Positions 27,358 through 36,235 of a stretch of DNA of 64,000 bases are shown piece by piece; within the stretch, counting starts at the first letter, position 1, and every line of letters starts with the position of its first letter. Under the pieces are notes generated by a model. It saw nothing but the letters and a program-made list of their open reading frames with translations, was not told where the DNA came from and made no database searches. The stretch comes from Psychroflexus longus (GTDB lineage: Bacteria > Bacteroidota > Bacteroidia > Flavobacteriales > Flavobacteriaceae). The stretch is from contig NZ_JAIQZE010000001.1 in the NCBI RefSeq assembly GCF_020164595.1, positions 62,001-126,000 of the forward strand, written 5' to 3'. A program made the translations under genes and the position numbers.

Positions 27358-28298
27358 AGGACTTTTTTGGAATGAAACGAAATACGCCTTGGTGTCAAAA
27401 GTAAAAGGTTACCAAACAAAGCAGGAATGCCGAAATTAAAAATCCACATTAGGAAGCTTACTAGGATAATAAATTCAGAAGAAAGATGGTTTTGCAATAG
27501 GACTAAGCCAAAACCAGCTTTTACAGTAGCATCCAGAATCAAAAACGTTGGAACAAAAGAACTAATAAAGTAAATCGAAAAGATAATCGGCATAACCTGC
27601 ACATAATTCAATTCAGGTTGGAATATCCACATTAGCAAATAAAACTGATGGCTGAAGCACACGTACCTCAAAATTGAGAGCAATAAAACTTTAGCATTTT
27701 TAATATCTGATATTTTTGTAATGGAAATTAAATACAGATTTAACCGAGTGAGCCATTTATTTTTGAACTTCAAGGCATAAACAATCAAACTCACGCCAAA
27801 TAGTATTCCTAAAGCAATTCCGATATATAATTTTAACTTAAACGACAACTGAGTGTAAATTACAGTCACCCCTATCGAGCCGAAAAGACAAGTGGTAGCT
27901 AATTGATACAGCTGACCTGTCAAGGTTAGTTTTAAAATTTCCGGTCTTATAGATTTAGAATAGAAACTCGCTTTGGCACCAAACTCTCCAATTTTATTGG
28001 GTGTAATTATGCTGACCGCATGAGCTCTCAAGGTCTCTGAAAAGGCGATGGAAAATTTAATGACTTTGAAATCACTAAGCAAAGTTCTCCACTTTAAGCC
28101 TTCCAGTGACCAATTCAGAAGAGAAAGAAAAAAACCAACCCATAGAAGACTAGAAAATTTAGAGAAATCATAAATCAGTTGCCATTGAGAATTGTCCACT
28201 TCGTAAACTGCCCTGAAAATCACAATAAAACTTAGACTTACCACCAAAAGTTTGACGGCTAAACTCCAGAATTGCTTAGTTTTGTGAGGGAACTGCAT
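27354..28298 (-). CDS. Lysylphosphatidylglycerol synthase TM-domain family (UPF0104)
   Basis: About 314 residues, nearly all hydrophobic with eight or so membrane segments, including the family-typical region SETLRAHAVSIITPNKIGEFGAKASFYSK near residues 85-115. Many members lack the enzymatic domain of MprF and are thought to move lipids. The 4-base overlap with a GT2 gene suggests they handle the same lipid-linked substrate; this is inference. Start set at the ATG at 28298; the frame extends to a TTG at 28313. Confidence 0.75.
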   Translation of the reverse strand: MQFPHKTKQFWSLAVKLLVVSLSFIVIFRAVYEVDNSQWQLIYDFSKFSSLLWVGFFLSLLNWSLEGLKWRTLLSDFKVIKFSIAFSETLRAHAVSIITPNKIGEFGAKASFYSKSIRPEILKLTLTGQLYQLATTCLFGSIGVTVIYTQLSFKLKLYIGIALGILFGVSLIVYALKFKNKWLTRLNLYLISITKISDIKNAKVLLLSILRYVCFSHQFYLLMWIFQPELNYVQVMPIIFSIYFISSFVPTFLILDATVKAGFGLVLLQNHLSSEFIILVSFLMWIFNFGIPALFGNLLLLTPRRISFHSKKVL

Positions 28299-28325
28299 TC
28301 TACAAAATAACAAATAAATAAGCTA

Positions 28326-28880
28326 TTGGCGACAGAAAGAATCATTTTAGGTATCGATCCAGGAACCACCATCATGGGTTTTGGAGTCATTGAGATTGTG
28401 AACAAAAAAATGAAATTTGTTCAGTTAAATGAACTCATGCTTACAAAATACGATGATCACTACAATAAATTGAAACTCATTTTTGAGCGCACCATCGAAT
28501 TGATAGACACATACCACCCCGATGAAATTGCCATTGAAGCCCCGTTTTTTGGAAAAAATGTACAGTCCATGTTGAAGTTAGGCCGTGCTCAAGGAGTAGC
28601 GATGGCGGCTGGCTTATCCAGAGAAATTCCTATCACCGAATATCTTCCTAAAAAAATTAAAATGGCGATTACGGGCAACGGAAACGCTAGTAAAGAGCAG
28701 GTTGCTAAAATGCTGCAGCAGATGCTCAAAATAAAAGAGCTCCCTAAAAATCTAGACTCCACTGATGGTTTGGCGGCGGCAGTTTGTCATTTCTACAACA
28801 GTGGACAACCTGACATTGGAACCTCATATACCAGCTGGGATGCATTTGTGAAAAAGAATGAAAAACGGGTAAAGAAGTAA
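28326..28880 (+). CDS. ruvC: Crossover junction endodeoxyribonuclease RuvC
   Basis: A 184-residue RuvC, the nuclease that resolves Holliday junctions with RuvAB. Catalytic acidic residues are visible: D11 in GIDPGT, E71 in AIEAPFFGK, D144 and D147 in LDSTDG. FGKNVQSMLKLGRAQG is the conserved DNA-contact stretch. The start is a TTG (28326), 27 bases from the divergent LPG-synthase-like gene; no in-frame ATG lies before the first catalytic strand. Confidence 0.96.
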   Translation: MATERIILGIDPGTTIMGFGVIEIVNKKMKFVQLNELMLTKYDDHYNKLKLIFERTIELIDTYHPDEIAIEAPFFGKNVQSMLKLGRAQGVAMAAGLSREIPITEYLPKKIKMAITGNGNASKEQVAKMLQQMLKIKELPKNLDSTDGLAAAVCHFYNSGQPDIGTSYTSWDAFVKKNEKRVKK

Positions 28881-28890
28881 AGGTTTTATT

Positions 28891-28956
28891 GTCATTCCGA
28901 CAGAGAAGTTTGTTTTCAGCTTCGACGAGGAATCTTTTGCTTTTTAATAGGATGAC
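28891..28956. repeat. GTCAT-type palindromic interspersed repeat, copy 2
   Basis: Begins GTCATTCCGACAGAG, contains GAGGAATCTTTTG and ends GGATGAC, with inverted ends. Related to 12895-12973. Both copies lie between convergent genes, a place where such elements do little harm and might aid termination. Confidence 0.6.
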
Positions 28957-28985
28957 AAGAAAACATTTTACGCTTGAATTATTAC

Positions 28986-30764
28986 CTATTCCACAATGTC
29001 CATTTTCTTCAGCAAGAAAGAAGCGTTCATATTCTTACAAACGCCTCTCTTTAAAGTGTAATCGAAATTCAATTCGTCGTCAATGATTTCAGCATCGAAA
29101 TAGTAGTTTTGAACCTGTGGTAAGTCATCAGCGACTTCGCATAAACTCAAGTCATGAGTCGCAATGATGCCAATGGCATTGGCTTTGACCAAACGCTCCA
29201 CAAATTTTCTGGAACCGATGGCTTTATCTGTAGAGTTTGTTCCTTTTAAGATTTCATCCAATACTATGAAGTATTTATCGGTTTGAATTTGATCTACAAT
29301 ATATTTGAGTCGGGTGAGTTCAGCAAAAAAGTAAGAGGCTTCATCAGCTAGAGAATCCACCGTACGCATGCTGGTAATGAGTTTGGTCGGCACATACTCA
29401 CAAGAAGTAGCGCAAACGGGAAGACCTACGTTGGACATGACGATTTGTAATGAAACAGTTCTCAAAAACGTACTCTTTCCAGCCATGTTGGCTCCAGTGA
29501 TGATGAAAAATTCGTTGTCCTTGATTTCAAAATCATTTCTCACCGCATCTTCAGGATCGATGAGCGGATGAACTGCACCTTGAGTTTTGGTAAAGCTTCC
29601 GTTTCCCTTGATTTCCGGAAAGACATAATTTGGGTGGTTAAAATGGAAGTTCGCTAAACTATTGTAAGCATCCATTTCTGCTATAATTTCAAACCAATTT
29701 TGTACTTGACTGGCGTGAGTTGTAATCCATTTCTCAATTTTGAGGGATTGTGTTAGGTCGCGAAGCATAAATCCGTTGAGGACAATTCCCAGTAAGATAT
29801 TATTTCGCTGATCCAAACCATCGATATGCTTAGAAAGTGTTTTTAGAATCTGACTGGCTTTTGTTGAATCTGCGTGGATTTGATTTTGATAGTTTTGAAG
29901 TAAATCTGATTTAAACTCAGCATCTTCTATTAGTTTTAAGAGTTTAAAGTACTGCTGAAAAGTGCTTTGCGCCTGACTCACGTGGCTGGACAATTTGTTG
30001 ATTCGTTTTAAAAATGCTCCCGTAATTCCCAAACCAATTATAAACCAAAGTAGCAATTGAGCTCCAGTGAGGATATTGAAAAAGTAAGCAGCAATCACCA
30101 CCAAAGACACTACTGAAAAGACTTTTGGAAACCAGGACATCCATTTTGGGACAAACGTTTTATACTGAGTAATCCAGTTAACGATACTGCTGGCTTTGGT
30201 TTCGGTGTTGACTAACTTGGCATCTGCGGTGAAATTTTGTCTTAGTTCTACCTTTTCTGCTAATTCTTTGATTGCTTCCTGCCGAGGCTCAATATGATCG
30301 ACGGAATTGGAAGTCAACTTGTAAGCCAAATTTTCCTCACCTTCTTTTAAAGCGGTTCTATTCAGGTATTGAAAAAACGAATGCTTCCCGAAAATGTCAA
30401 TGTCCTGACTAAATTCGTGCTCTGGATTTTTGTACTGCTCCCCTGATGGCAAGTCTGTGAATTCTCGTTTTAAAACCTTTAGCTCAGTTTCGTTGAGCTG
30501 AAGCAAGGCTTTCAGTTTGGCTTTTTTATACTGGATTTTAGAGTGTCTTGTAACTAAAATTAAAAAGATCACAATTCCAATTATGATAGATCCAATCACG
30601 ATTCTTGTGGATGACCAGAAAAAATAAACTGCGAAGGCTACTGCAAGAAAAATCCCCAACCGAATCATACTCGACCAGAATAGTTGAGTTTTTACCGCTT
30701 TTAAATCTTTGGTATATCGAGTAATAAATTCAGAATAAATAGATCCAGGAGTTGACATATACAT
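28986..30764 (-). CDS. MutS-family ATPase with membrane segments, lacking mismatch-recognition domains
   Basis: A 592-residue protein. Two hydrophobic segment pairs are visible (about 30-72 and about 215-250); residues 330-430 resemble the MutS core helices; the C-terminal ATPase has Walker A GANMAGKST (about 430), and Walker B YFIVLDEILKGTNSTDK (about 515). The FxE mismatch-binding domain and connector of MutS are absent. Such membrane-bound MutS relatives are common in Bacteroidota; their job is unknown, and they should not be taken as mismatch repair proteins. Start at 30764 or the ATG at 30758. A TATTTTTG box lies at 30778-30785. Confidence 0.82.
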   Translation of the reverse strand: MYMSTPGSIYSEFITRYTKDLKAVKTQLFWSSMIRLGIFLAVAFAVYFFWSSTRIVIGSIIIGIVIFLILVTRHSKIQYKKAKLKALLQLNETELKVLKREFTDLPSGEQYKNPEHEFSQDIDIFGKHSFFQYLNRTALKEGEENLAYKLTSNSVDHIEPRQEAIKELAEKVELRQNFTADAKLVNTETKASSIVNWITQYKTFVPKWMSWFPKVFSVVSLVVIAAYFFNILTGAQLLLWFIIGLGITGAFLKRINKLSSHVSQAQSTFQQYFKLLKLIEDAEFKSDLLQNYQNQIHADSTKASQILKTLSKHIDGLDQRNNILLGIVLNGFMLRDLTQSLKIEKWITTHASQVQNWFEIIAEMDAYNSLANFHFNHPNYVFPEIKGNGSFTKTQGAVHPLIDPEDAVRNDFEIKDNEFFIITGANMAGKSTFLRTVSLQIVMSNVGLPVCATSCEYVPTKLITSMRTVDSLADEASYFFAELTRLKYIVDQIQTDKYFIVLDEILKGTNSTDKAIGSRKFVERLVKANAIGIIATHDLSLCEVADDLPQVQNYYFDAEIIDDELNFDYTLKRGVCKNMNASFLLKKMDIVE

Positions 30765-30777
30765 GAAAATTAAGCTG

Positions 30778-30785
30778 CAAAAATA
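30778..30785 (-). promoter_or_regulatory. Candidate -7 box for the MutS-like gene
   Basis: TATTTTTG, perfect TAnnTTTG, 14 bases before the first ATG. No -33 match. Confidence 0.35.
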
Positions 30786-30836
30786 GAGTTATTGAATTAT
30801 CTGCCGCTATGAAATGATGAAGTTTATTGAATTCGA

Positions 30837-31205
30837 TTAGGGAAGCAGACCTTGTCGCTGAGATTTTGGTAATTTACTTACTACTAACTCATAACTGTGA
30901 TTGATGAGATGCTGAATGAACTTGGGAGTAAGTTGTGGACCGTCGACAACCACCGTATTCCAATGCTTTTTGTTCATGTGATACCCAGGAAAGACTTCAT
31001 CTGGGTATTGCTCTCGATACTCTATGGCTTTTTGGGGATCGCATTTCAAGTTGATGCCACGGTCACCAGCTTCCCACTTCTTAAGGGAAGTGAGAGCAAA
31101 TATCTTATTTTTCACTTTGAAAACTAAAGTGTCATTATCGAAAGGAAAGTCTTCAGTCGCTTCTGGTTTGCTTAAGCAGTAAGTTCTGAATTCTTCGATA
31201 TTCAT
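30837..31205 (-). CDS. MmcQ/YjbR family protein
   Basis: A 122-residue protein of the usual YjbR length. Typical stretches are EATEDFPFDNDTLVFKVKNKIFAL, LKCDPQKAIEYREQYPDEVFPGYHMNKKHW (key residues P-G-Y-H-M-N-K-H-W) and LIDHSYELV-like LINHSYELVVSKL near the end. The fold binds DNA in some relatives, but no cellular role is established. It follows hemW by 18 bases on the same strand. Confidence 0.88.
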   Translation of the reverse strand: MNIEEFRTYCLSKPEATEDFPFDNDTLVFKVKNKIFALTSLKKWEAGDRGINLKCDPQKAIEYREQYPDEVFPGYHMNKKHWNTVVVDGPQLTPKFIQHLINHSYELVVSKLPKSQRQGLLP

Positions 31206-31223
31206 ATCACAATTTAAATTCTA

Positions 31224-32354
31224 CTACTTCAAATTCAGCATAAAGAGTTCTGATGCAATTCCATCTGAAAGGAATTTCCCTTCTGCTGTGACGTTCAGCA
31301 TGTCGCCATTTAAAGCCAACAATCCTTGCTGCTGGTAATCTTGAATCTGGTCCATAAGGTAGGCGGCGTAATTAAGACCAAATTCAGTTTCAACAAGTTT
31401 TACATTAACGCCCCACTTAGTTCTAAGACCTGTCATAATGTATTCGTTGTAGCGATCGGTCAACGATAATTCTTCTCGCTCTGCTGGCAGTTCTCCAACT
31501 TCAATAGCTTTGATGTATTTAGGATTGTTGTTAATGTTCCAGCTTCTTGTCGCATTAACATGACTGTGTGCTGAAGGACCAATCCCCAGATAAAATTTAC
31601 CTGTCCAGTAGGCGGTGTTATTCTGAGAATAATAGCCGGTTTTTCCAAAATTGGAAAACTCATAATTTTCGAAACCGTTTTGTTCCATAGTTTCTACCAA
31701 AATATCAAAATGCGATTTGGCTAAGTCGTCGTCTACAGGCGGAATGATTTCTTTGTCGATAAAATGCTTTAAAGCGGTATTCGGCTCTACCGTAAGGGCA
31801 TAGCTAGAAATATGAGGAATGTCCAGCTCCAGAGCTTTAGTTAGATTCCCTTTCCACCGTTCTTCGCTCATATCTGGAATGCCGTAAATCAAGTCGATAG
31901 AAATATTATCAAAAAATTGTTTGGCTAGCAGAATCGAAGTTTCTGCTTCTTCAGCATTATGCGCGCGATTCATCAACTTCAGATCCTTTTCAAAAAACGA
32001 CTGTACACCTATGCTCAGACGGTTGACTTTAGTTCTGGACAGCATTTGCAAATACTCCAGATCCAGATCATCCGGATTAGCTTCCAAAGTAATTTCAGGG
32101 GTTTTTACGATTTTATATTCAGAATAAATCGTTTCAAAAATTAAATTCAATTCATTTTCAGACAGCAAACTCGGAGTCCCGCCACCAAAATAAATATTCT
32201 CAACCGCACCTGGCAGCTCATCTTTTCGCATTACAAGTTCCTTGCAGATTGCCTGTATCAATTGGTCTTTATACTTCAACGACGTCGAAAAATGAAAATC
32301 GCAGTAATGGCAAGCTTGCTTACAGAAAGGGATATGAATATAAAGCGAACTCAT
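31224..32354 (-). CDS. hemW: HemW-type radical SAM protein (coproporphyrinogen III oxidase-like)
   Basis: A 376-residue protein with the radical SAM cluster motif C11-x3-C15-x2-C18 (PFCKQACHYCDFHF), the GGGTPS SAM-binding loop, and the HemW C-terminal domain (HISSYALTVEPNTAL; YWTGKFYLGIGPSAHS). It lacks the extra N-terminal part of HemN, so a heme chaperone role (HemW) is more likely than an oxidase role. Often misnamed HemN. Leads a small operon with the YjbR-type gene. Confidence 0.9.
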   Translation of the reverse strand: MSSLYIHIPFCKQACHYCDFHFSTSLKYKDQLIQAICKELVMRKDELPGAVENIYFGGGTPSLLSENELNLIFETIYSEYKIVKTPEITLEANPDDLDLEYLQMLSRTKVNRLSIGVQSFFEKDLKLMNRAHNAEEAETSILLAKQFFDNISIDLIYGIPDMSEERWKGNLTKALELDIPHISSYALTVEPNTALKHFIDKEIIPPVDDDLAKSHFDILVETMEQNGFENYEFSNFGKTGYYSQNNTAYWTGKFYLGIGPSAHSHVNATRSWNINNNPKYIKAIEVGELPAEREELSLTDRYNEYIMTGLRTKWGVNVKLVETEFGLNYAAYLMDQIQDYQQQGLLALNGDMLNVTAEGKFLSDGIASELFMLNLK

Positions 32355-32368
32355 GAAATAATTTTAAA

Positions 32369-32376
32369 CAAAAGTA
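32369..32376 (-). promoter_or_regulatory. Candidate -7 box for hemW
   Basis: TACTTTTG, perfect TAnnTTTG, 14 bases before the hemW ATG. Confidence 0.4.
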
Positions 32377-32399
32377 AGATTTACAAAGTCTAATTCTTT

Positions 32400-32933
32400 A
32401 TGTTTAAGTTCAATTTGACACAAAATAAACACATGAGCATCCTTCTCATCAGTCTTGGCTTTATCTGTTGTATCGTTGGAATCATAGGTAGTTTTCTTCC
32501 CGTTTTACCTGGACTGCCCACATCATGGATTGGAATCCTCCTCCTCTATTTCGTGCCAGAAGTAGATATCAGCTCCAACTTGCTATGGATCACTTTTGGC
32601 ATAACGGTAGTTATCTTTATATTGGATTACCTCATTCCGATGCTGGGGGTTAAAAAATTTGGCGGTAGCAAATACGGCATGTACGGTGCTGGCATTGGAC
32701 TCGTTGTTGGTATCTTTGCCCCTATTCCATTAACTGTTTTGGTTTTTCCCTTTTTGGGCGCTTATATTGCAGAACTTGTCTTTTCTAAAATGGAAAGTAA
32801 ACAGGCACTCAGAGCAGCTTTTGGTTCGTTTATCGGATTTTTGGCCTCCACTTTTGTCGAGTTTATAGTAGCTTTGGCATTCATTATCATTTTCTGTTAC
32901 AAACTCATTCAGTATAGGGAGTTTTTATTCTGA
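32400..32933 (+). CDS. DUF456 membrane protein
   Basis: Up to 177 residues (166 if the ATG at 32433 is used, which fits the family start better). Four or five membrane segments, with the family signature GIIGSFLPVLPGLPTSWIGI at the first and second segments and a glycine-rich GGSKYGMYGAGIGLVVGIF hinge. DUF456 proteins are small inner-membrane proteins with glycine-zipper character and no known function. Confidence 0.85.
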   Translation: MFKFNLTQNKHMSILLISLGFICCIVGIIGSFLPVLPGLPTSWIGILLLYFVPEVDISSNLLWITFGITVVIFILDYLIPMLGVKKFGGSKYGMYGAGIGLVVGIFAPIPLTVLVFPFLGAYIAELVFSKMESKQALRAAFGSFIGFLASTFVEFIVALAFIIIFCYKLIQYREFLF

Positions 32934-32976
32934 TTTTGCTTCTTATTAACCTTATTGCCTTTAGACACATTGCTTT

Positions 32977-33651
32977 ATGCTCATTAGTATCATAATACCG
33001 GCGTTAAATGAAGAGAAGTTGATTACTGAAGTCCTTAAGCATACCTTGAAGCTTCCAGGCCATTATGAAGTCATCGTTGTAGATGGCGGCAGCTTAGACA
33101 AAACTTTAGAAATTGTTCAAAAATTCAAAAATATAAATGTGCTTCAATCCAAAAAAGGCAGAGCCGTACAAATGAATTACGGTGCAGGACATGCCAAAGG
33201 AGATGTTTTTCTATTCCTCCACGCAGATACATTTTTACCAAAGACTTTTTACAATGACGTATTAGCTCTAATGCAAAATCCAAAAGTAATTGGAGGAAGC
33301 TTTAGGCTTAAGATGGATGATTCTCATCCTATTTTCAAATTTTACAGGTGGTGTAGTCAATTCAGTTTAGAGTTTTTTACCTACGGCGATCATGGAATGT
33401 TTTTTAAAGCAGAAAACTTTCAAAACATCAATGGCTACAAAAACATCGATTTTATGGAGGATGTAGAAATCCAGAAACGAATCCGCAAACATGGACTATT
33501 CAAAAAGCTGAAATCTTCAGTCCAAACTTCCAATCGAAGATTTGCGAAAAAAGGAGTAATTAAACAACTAGTCATTGATACCCTTTTAGTTTTCTTTTTT
33601 AAAATCGGAATTTCAGCACGTCGACTCAAACGTTTTTATCCTGATAATTAG
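32977..33651 (+). CDS. TIGR04283-type family 2 glycosyltransferase
   Basis: A 224-residue GT-A protein. Seen: MLISIIIPALNEEKLI, VVDGGSLDKT, the K-G-R-A-x-Q-M-N-Y-G stretch (SKKGRAVQMNYGAGHA) that marks TIGR04283, LFLHADT (DxD-equivalent) and the late EDVEIQKRI. TIGR04283 members occur in arsenosugar gene sets in some bacteria; no arsenic genes are seen in this window, so that function is not claimed. It starts 43 bases after the DUF456 gene. Confidence 0.85.
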   Translation: MLISIIIPALNEEKLITEVLKHTLKLPGHYEVIVVDGGSLDKTLEIVQKFKNINVLQSKKGRAVQMNYGAGHAKGDVFLFLHADTFLPKTFYNDVLALMQNPKVIGGSFRLKMDDSHPIFKFYRWCSQFSLEFFTYGDHGMFFKAENFQNINGYKNIDFMEDVEIQKRIRKHGLFKKLKSSVQTSNRRFAKKGVIKQLVIDTLLVFFFKIGISARRLKRFYPDN

Positions 33652-33768
33652 TTTCAAAAGGGGAATAAACCACGCTAATCAAATATTTTAACGAAATTCT
33701 AAGTCAACCCTTACAACATACTATAGCAAAATGGCGTTATTTACCTCAACAAATCAAAACAACAAATT

Positions 33769-34599
33769 ATGCGAACCAGAGAAATAATTCTAACCTTAAG
33801 TGCAGTTGCAATGTTATCGAGTTGTGTATCCAAGAAAAAGTACACCGAACTGGAGAAAGATCGTGACGACACAAAATCAGAATTGATGCAAACTCGAACT
33901 GAAAAGCAAGAGTTGGAGAATCAAATGAACCAAATCGAAATGCGTGTAGAGCGTTACAATAACAAAATTGCTTCGCTACAAACTGAAAAAGACGGCATGA
34001 TGGTAAGTGTTCCTAATGAAAGTCTTGTGCTTTCAGAAAAGAACAAACAAGCCATGAGAAAAACACTGAAAGATGTTCCAGCATCAAAACTAGCAGGAGC
34101 AACTTCATTGAAAGACTCTTTAAATATTGCTATCTCTCATAATATTTCAAAAAAATTAGGAGATTCTGGTAAAGATCTTAACCTCTCCATCGAAGAAACC
34201 ATGGTCAAAATCAATATTGATGACAATCTATTGTTTGGTGATAGTAGCTTTAGCGTAGGTAGAAACGCCGATGATATCCTATCTAGAATCGCAGATGTCA
34301 TTAAATCTGAACCATCATTGGAGGTTTTGGTAGAAGGACACACCGACAGCAGAACTATTAAAGAAGAAAGCTATATAGTTGATAACTGGGACTTGAGTGC
34401 AAGACGAAGTGCTGCAGTTGTGAGAAGACTTGAAACTAAATTCAATGTCCCTTCAGAGCAATTGATTGTAGCAGGACGTTCAAGTTATGATCCTGTTGTT
34501 CCAAATAATTCTAAAGAGAACATGGCTAAAAACCGTAGAACTCAAATAGTTATTATGCCAAATCTTGATAAATTCTTTGCTATGTTAGATAGCGAATAA
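33769..34599 (+). CDS. OmpA-family lipoprotein
   Basis: A 276-residue protein. Signal with lipobox LSSC (Cys19), a coiled-coil segment (about 25-75, rich in Glu/Lys/Gln heptads), and a C-terminal OmpA-like peptidoglycan-binding domain (about 140-270) with EVLVEGHTDSR and NWDLSARRSAAVVRRL. It would tether the outer membrane to the cell wall. Followed by a strong terminator. Confidence 0.92.
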   Translation: MRTREIILTLSAVAMLSSCVSKKKYTELEKDRDDTKSELMQTRTEKQELENQMNQIEMRVERYNNKIASLQTEKDGMMVSVPNESLVLSEKNKQAMRKTLKDVPASKLAGATSLKDSLNIAISHNISKKLGDSGKDLNLSIEETMVKINIDDNLLFGDSSFSVGRNADDILSRIADVIKSEPSLEVLVEGHTDSRTIKEESYIVDNWDLSARRSAAVVRRLETKFNVPSEQLIVAGRSSYDPVVPNNSKENMAKNRRTQIVIMPNLDKFFAMLDSE

Positions 34600-34613
34600 T
34601 ATCCATTAAATAT

Positions 34614-34652
34614 AAAAAAGCCTCGCTTAAAGTTTTAAGCGAGGCTTTTTTT
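34614..34652 (+). terminator. Intrinsic terminator after the OmpA gene
   Basis: AGCCTCGCTTAAA and TTAAGCGAGGCT form a 12-bp stem flanked by A6 and T7, 14 bases after the stop. Confidence 0.9.
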
Positions 34653-34722
34653 ATGCCAAATAATTTAATTCAAAAGTTTTCCATGTTTAAAATTTAAAAT
34701 TAAATTGAATAAAAAATTTAAT

Positions 34723-35511
34723 ATGGACTTAAAAGGAAAAAAAGTACTGATCACAGGGGGTAGCGCTGGCATTGGAAAAGCTTTACTCAGAGAACTTATT
34801 TCACACGGAGTAAATGATTTTGCTATAATTGGCAGGTCGCAAGATAAACTGGACAAACTGAAAAAAGATTTTGAAAACATCAATTTCATACTAGTTCAGG
34901 GAGATGTATCACAACTTTCAGATATAGAAAGATTAGTGAAAGAGGTTGATAAACAGTGGGGAAACCTTGATTTGCTCATCAACAATGCTGGAGTGATAAG
35001 CACAGGATCTCTACAAACTATTTCTGATGTAGATATCATCAATCAAATCAACATCAACCTTACAGGTCTTATTTTATTGACAAAAAAGGCTTTGCCTTTG
35101 CTTCTCAAAAGCGAAGAAGCTGGACTGATGAATATTTCTTCTGGACTTGGATACATTGCTAAACCTTTTTACTCGGTATACGCTGCGACCAAAGCAGGGG
35201 TGAAACATTTTTCTGAAGCCATGCGGAGAGAACTCGTATTTGAAAATATACATGTAATGACAGTCTACCCTACTGCCACCGATACAGATATGATGATTAC
35301 CTCCAAAATTGAAAACATGGACACTGCAGAGTTGGTAGCCAGAAAGTCGATAGAAGGTTTACTAAACAAAGATATCGATGTGATTTTGGGAGGTAAGCAA
35401 CGTAAAAAGGACATTGAAACCAACATCAATAGACCTCTTGAAATGGATAAAATAGCAAAAGAACGCTACGAATCTTACCGTGATAAAACAGAGTTCCATA
35501 GAGCTATGTAA
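34723..35511 (+). CDS. Short-chain dehydrogenase/reductase
   Basis: A 262-residue classical SDR. Seen: cofactor loop TGGSAGIGKA (about 12-21), NNAG at about 86-89, catalytic Ser in NISSGLG, and YAATKAG (YxxxK) at about 151-157. Substrate unknown. I use the ATG at 34723; the frame extends to a TTG at 34705. The broken haloacid dehalogenase gene starts 10 bases after its stop, so the two probably formed one transcript. Confidence 0.9.
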   Translation: MDLKGKKVLITGGSAGIGKALLRELISHGVNDFAIIGRSQDKLDKLKKDFENINFILVQGDVSQLSDIERLVKEVDKQWGNLDLLINNAGVISTGSLQTISDVDIINQININLTGLILLTKKALPLLLKSEEAGLMNISSGLGYIAKPFYSVYAATKAGVKHFSEAMRRELVFENIHVMTVYPTATDTDMMITSKIENMDTAELVARKSIEGLLNKDIDVILGGKQRKKDIETNINRPLEMDKIAKERYESYRDKTEFHRAM

Positions 35512-35521
35512 AACTAAAACC

Positions 35522-36187
35522 ATGAAACCTGAACTTCTTATTTTTGATGTCAATGAAACTTTACTCGACCTTTCCCCTTTGAAAGAATACATCAATCAAT
35601 TGCTTGGCTCGTCTGAAGCTTTTGACCATTGGTTTCCAAAACTGATACAATTTGCCATGGTAGAAACTTTAACAGGTAGCTATTCAGATTTTGGTGAAAT
35701 CGGGGCTGCAACTTTAAAGATGGCTGCCCGAAGCTTTTCGAAATCAATTTCAGAAGAAGAGGTAAAATCCACACTTTCAGTTATCACTCAATTGAAACCA
35801 CATCCAGATGTTTTGGAAAGTTTAGAGTGTTAAAAACAACAGGGGTTTAAATTGGTTGCATTAACCAATGGAGGCAAAGAAACTCTAGAAAAACAAATGA
35901 ACTCTTCTGGCCTGAATATTTATTTTGATGCCGCATATAGCGTAGAATCAGTTAAAAAATTCAAACCTCATCCAGAGACTTATCAGCATGTGCTGAGAGA
36001 AGAAAACTGCCTACCTAAAAACGCCATGTTGATCGCCGCTCATGCCTGGGATATCATGGGTGCTAAAAAGATAGGAATGCAAACTGCTTTTTTACAGAGG
36101 CAAGGAAAATATTTATACCCTAATGCAGAGAAGCCAACACTCACTATTAAAAGTTTAATTGAATTACATTTAAAGTTAGAATCATAA
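35522..36187 (+). pseudogene. Haloacid dehalogenase type II-like gene with one in-frame stop
   Basis: The frame starting MKPELLIFDVNETLLDLS (nucleophile Asp, residue 8) runs to a TAA at 35831-35833 and continues in the same frame with KQQGFKLVALTNGGKETL (Thr/Asn motif), KFKPHPETY (Lys motif) and AHAWDIMGAKKIG (acid motif) to 36187. All HAD motifs of a 221-residue L-2-haloacid dehalogenase-type protein are kept on the two sides, and the reading frame is unchanged, so a single base change (TTA to TAA would restore Leu) explains it. It is a young pseudogene or a base error. Gene order with the SDR suggests a former operon. Confidence 0.85.
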
Positions 36188-36235
36188 CTTTATTTATAAA
36201 TCCTCTTTTAACGTCATGTTTGTAGTTTTGAAAAA

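Noticed and set aside
31224-32354. Coproporphyrinogen III oxidase (HemN)
   Set aside because: It lacks the extra N-terminal segment of HemN and has the CxxxCxxC of HemW in HemW context; HemW is the better call.
32977-33651. Arsenosugar biosynthesis role from the TIGR04283 match
   Set aside because: No arsenite methyltransferase or radical SAM ArsS-like gene in the window; only the family call is kept.
36188-36235. Possible terminator between the broken dehalogenase gene and the LysR gene
   Set aside because: No stem of useful length; the two genes are convergent, but I see no hairpin.
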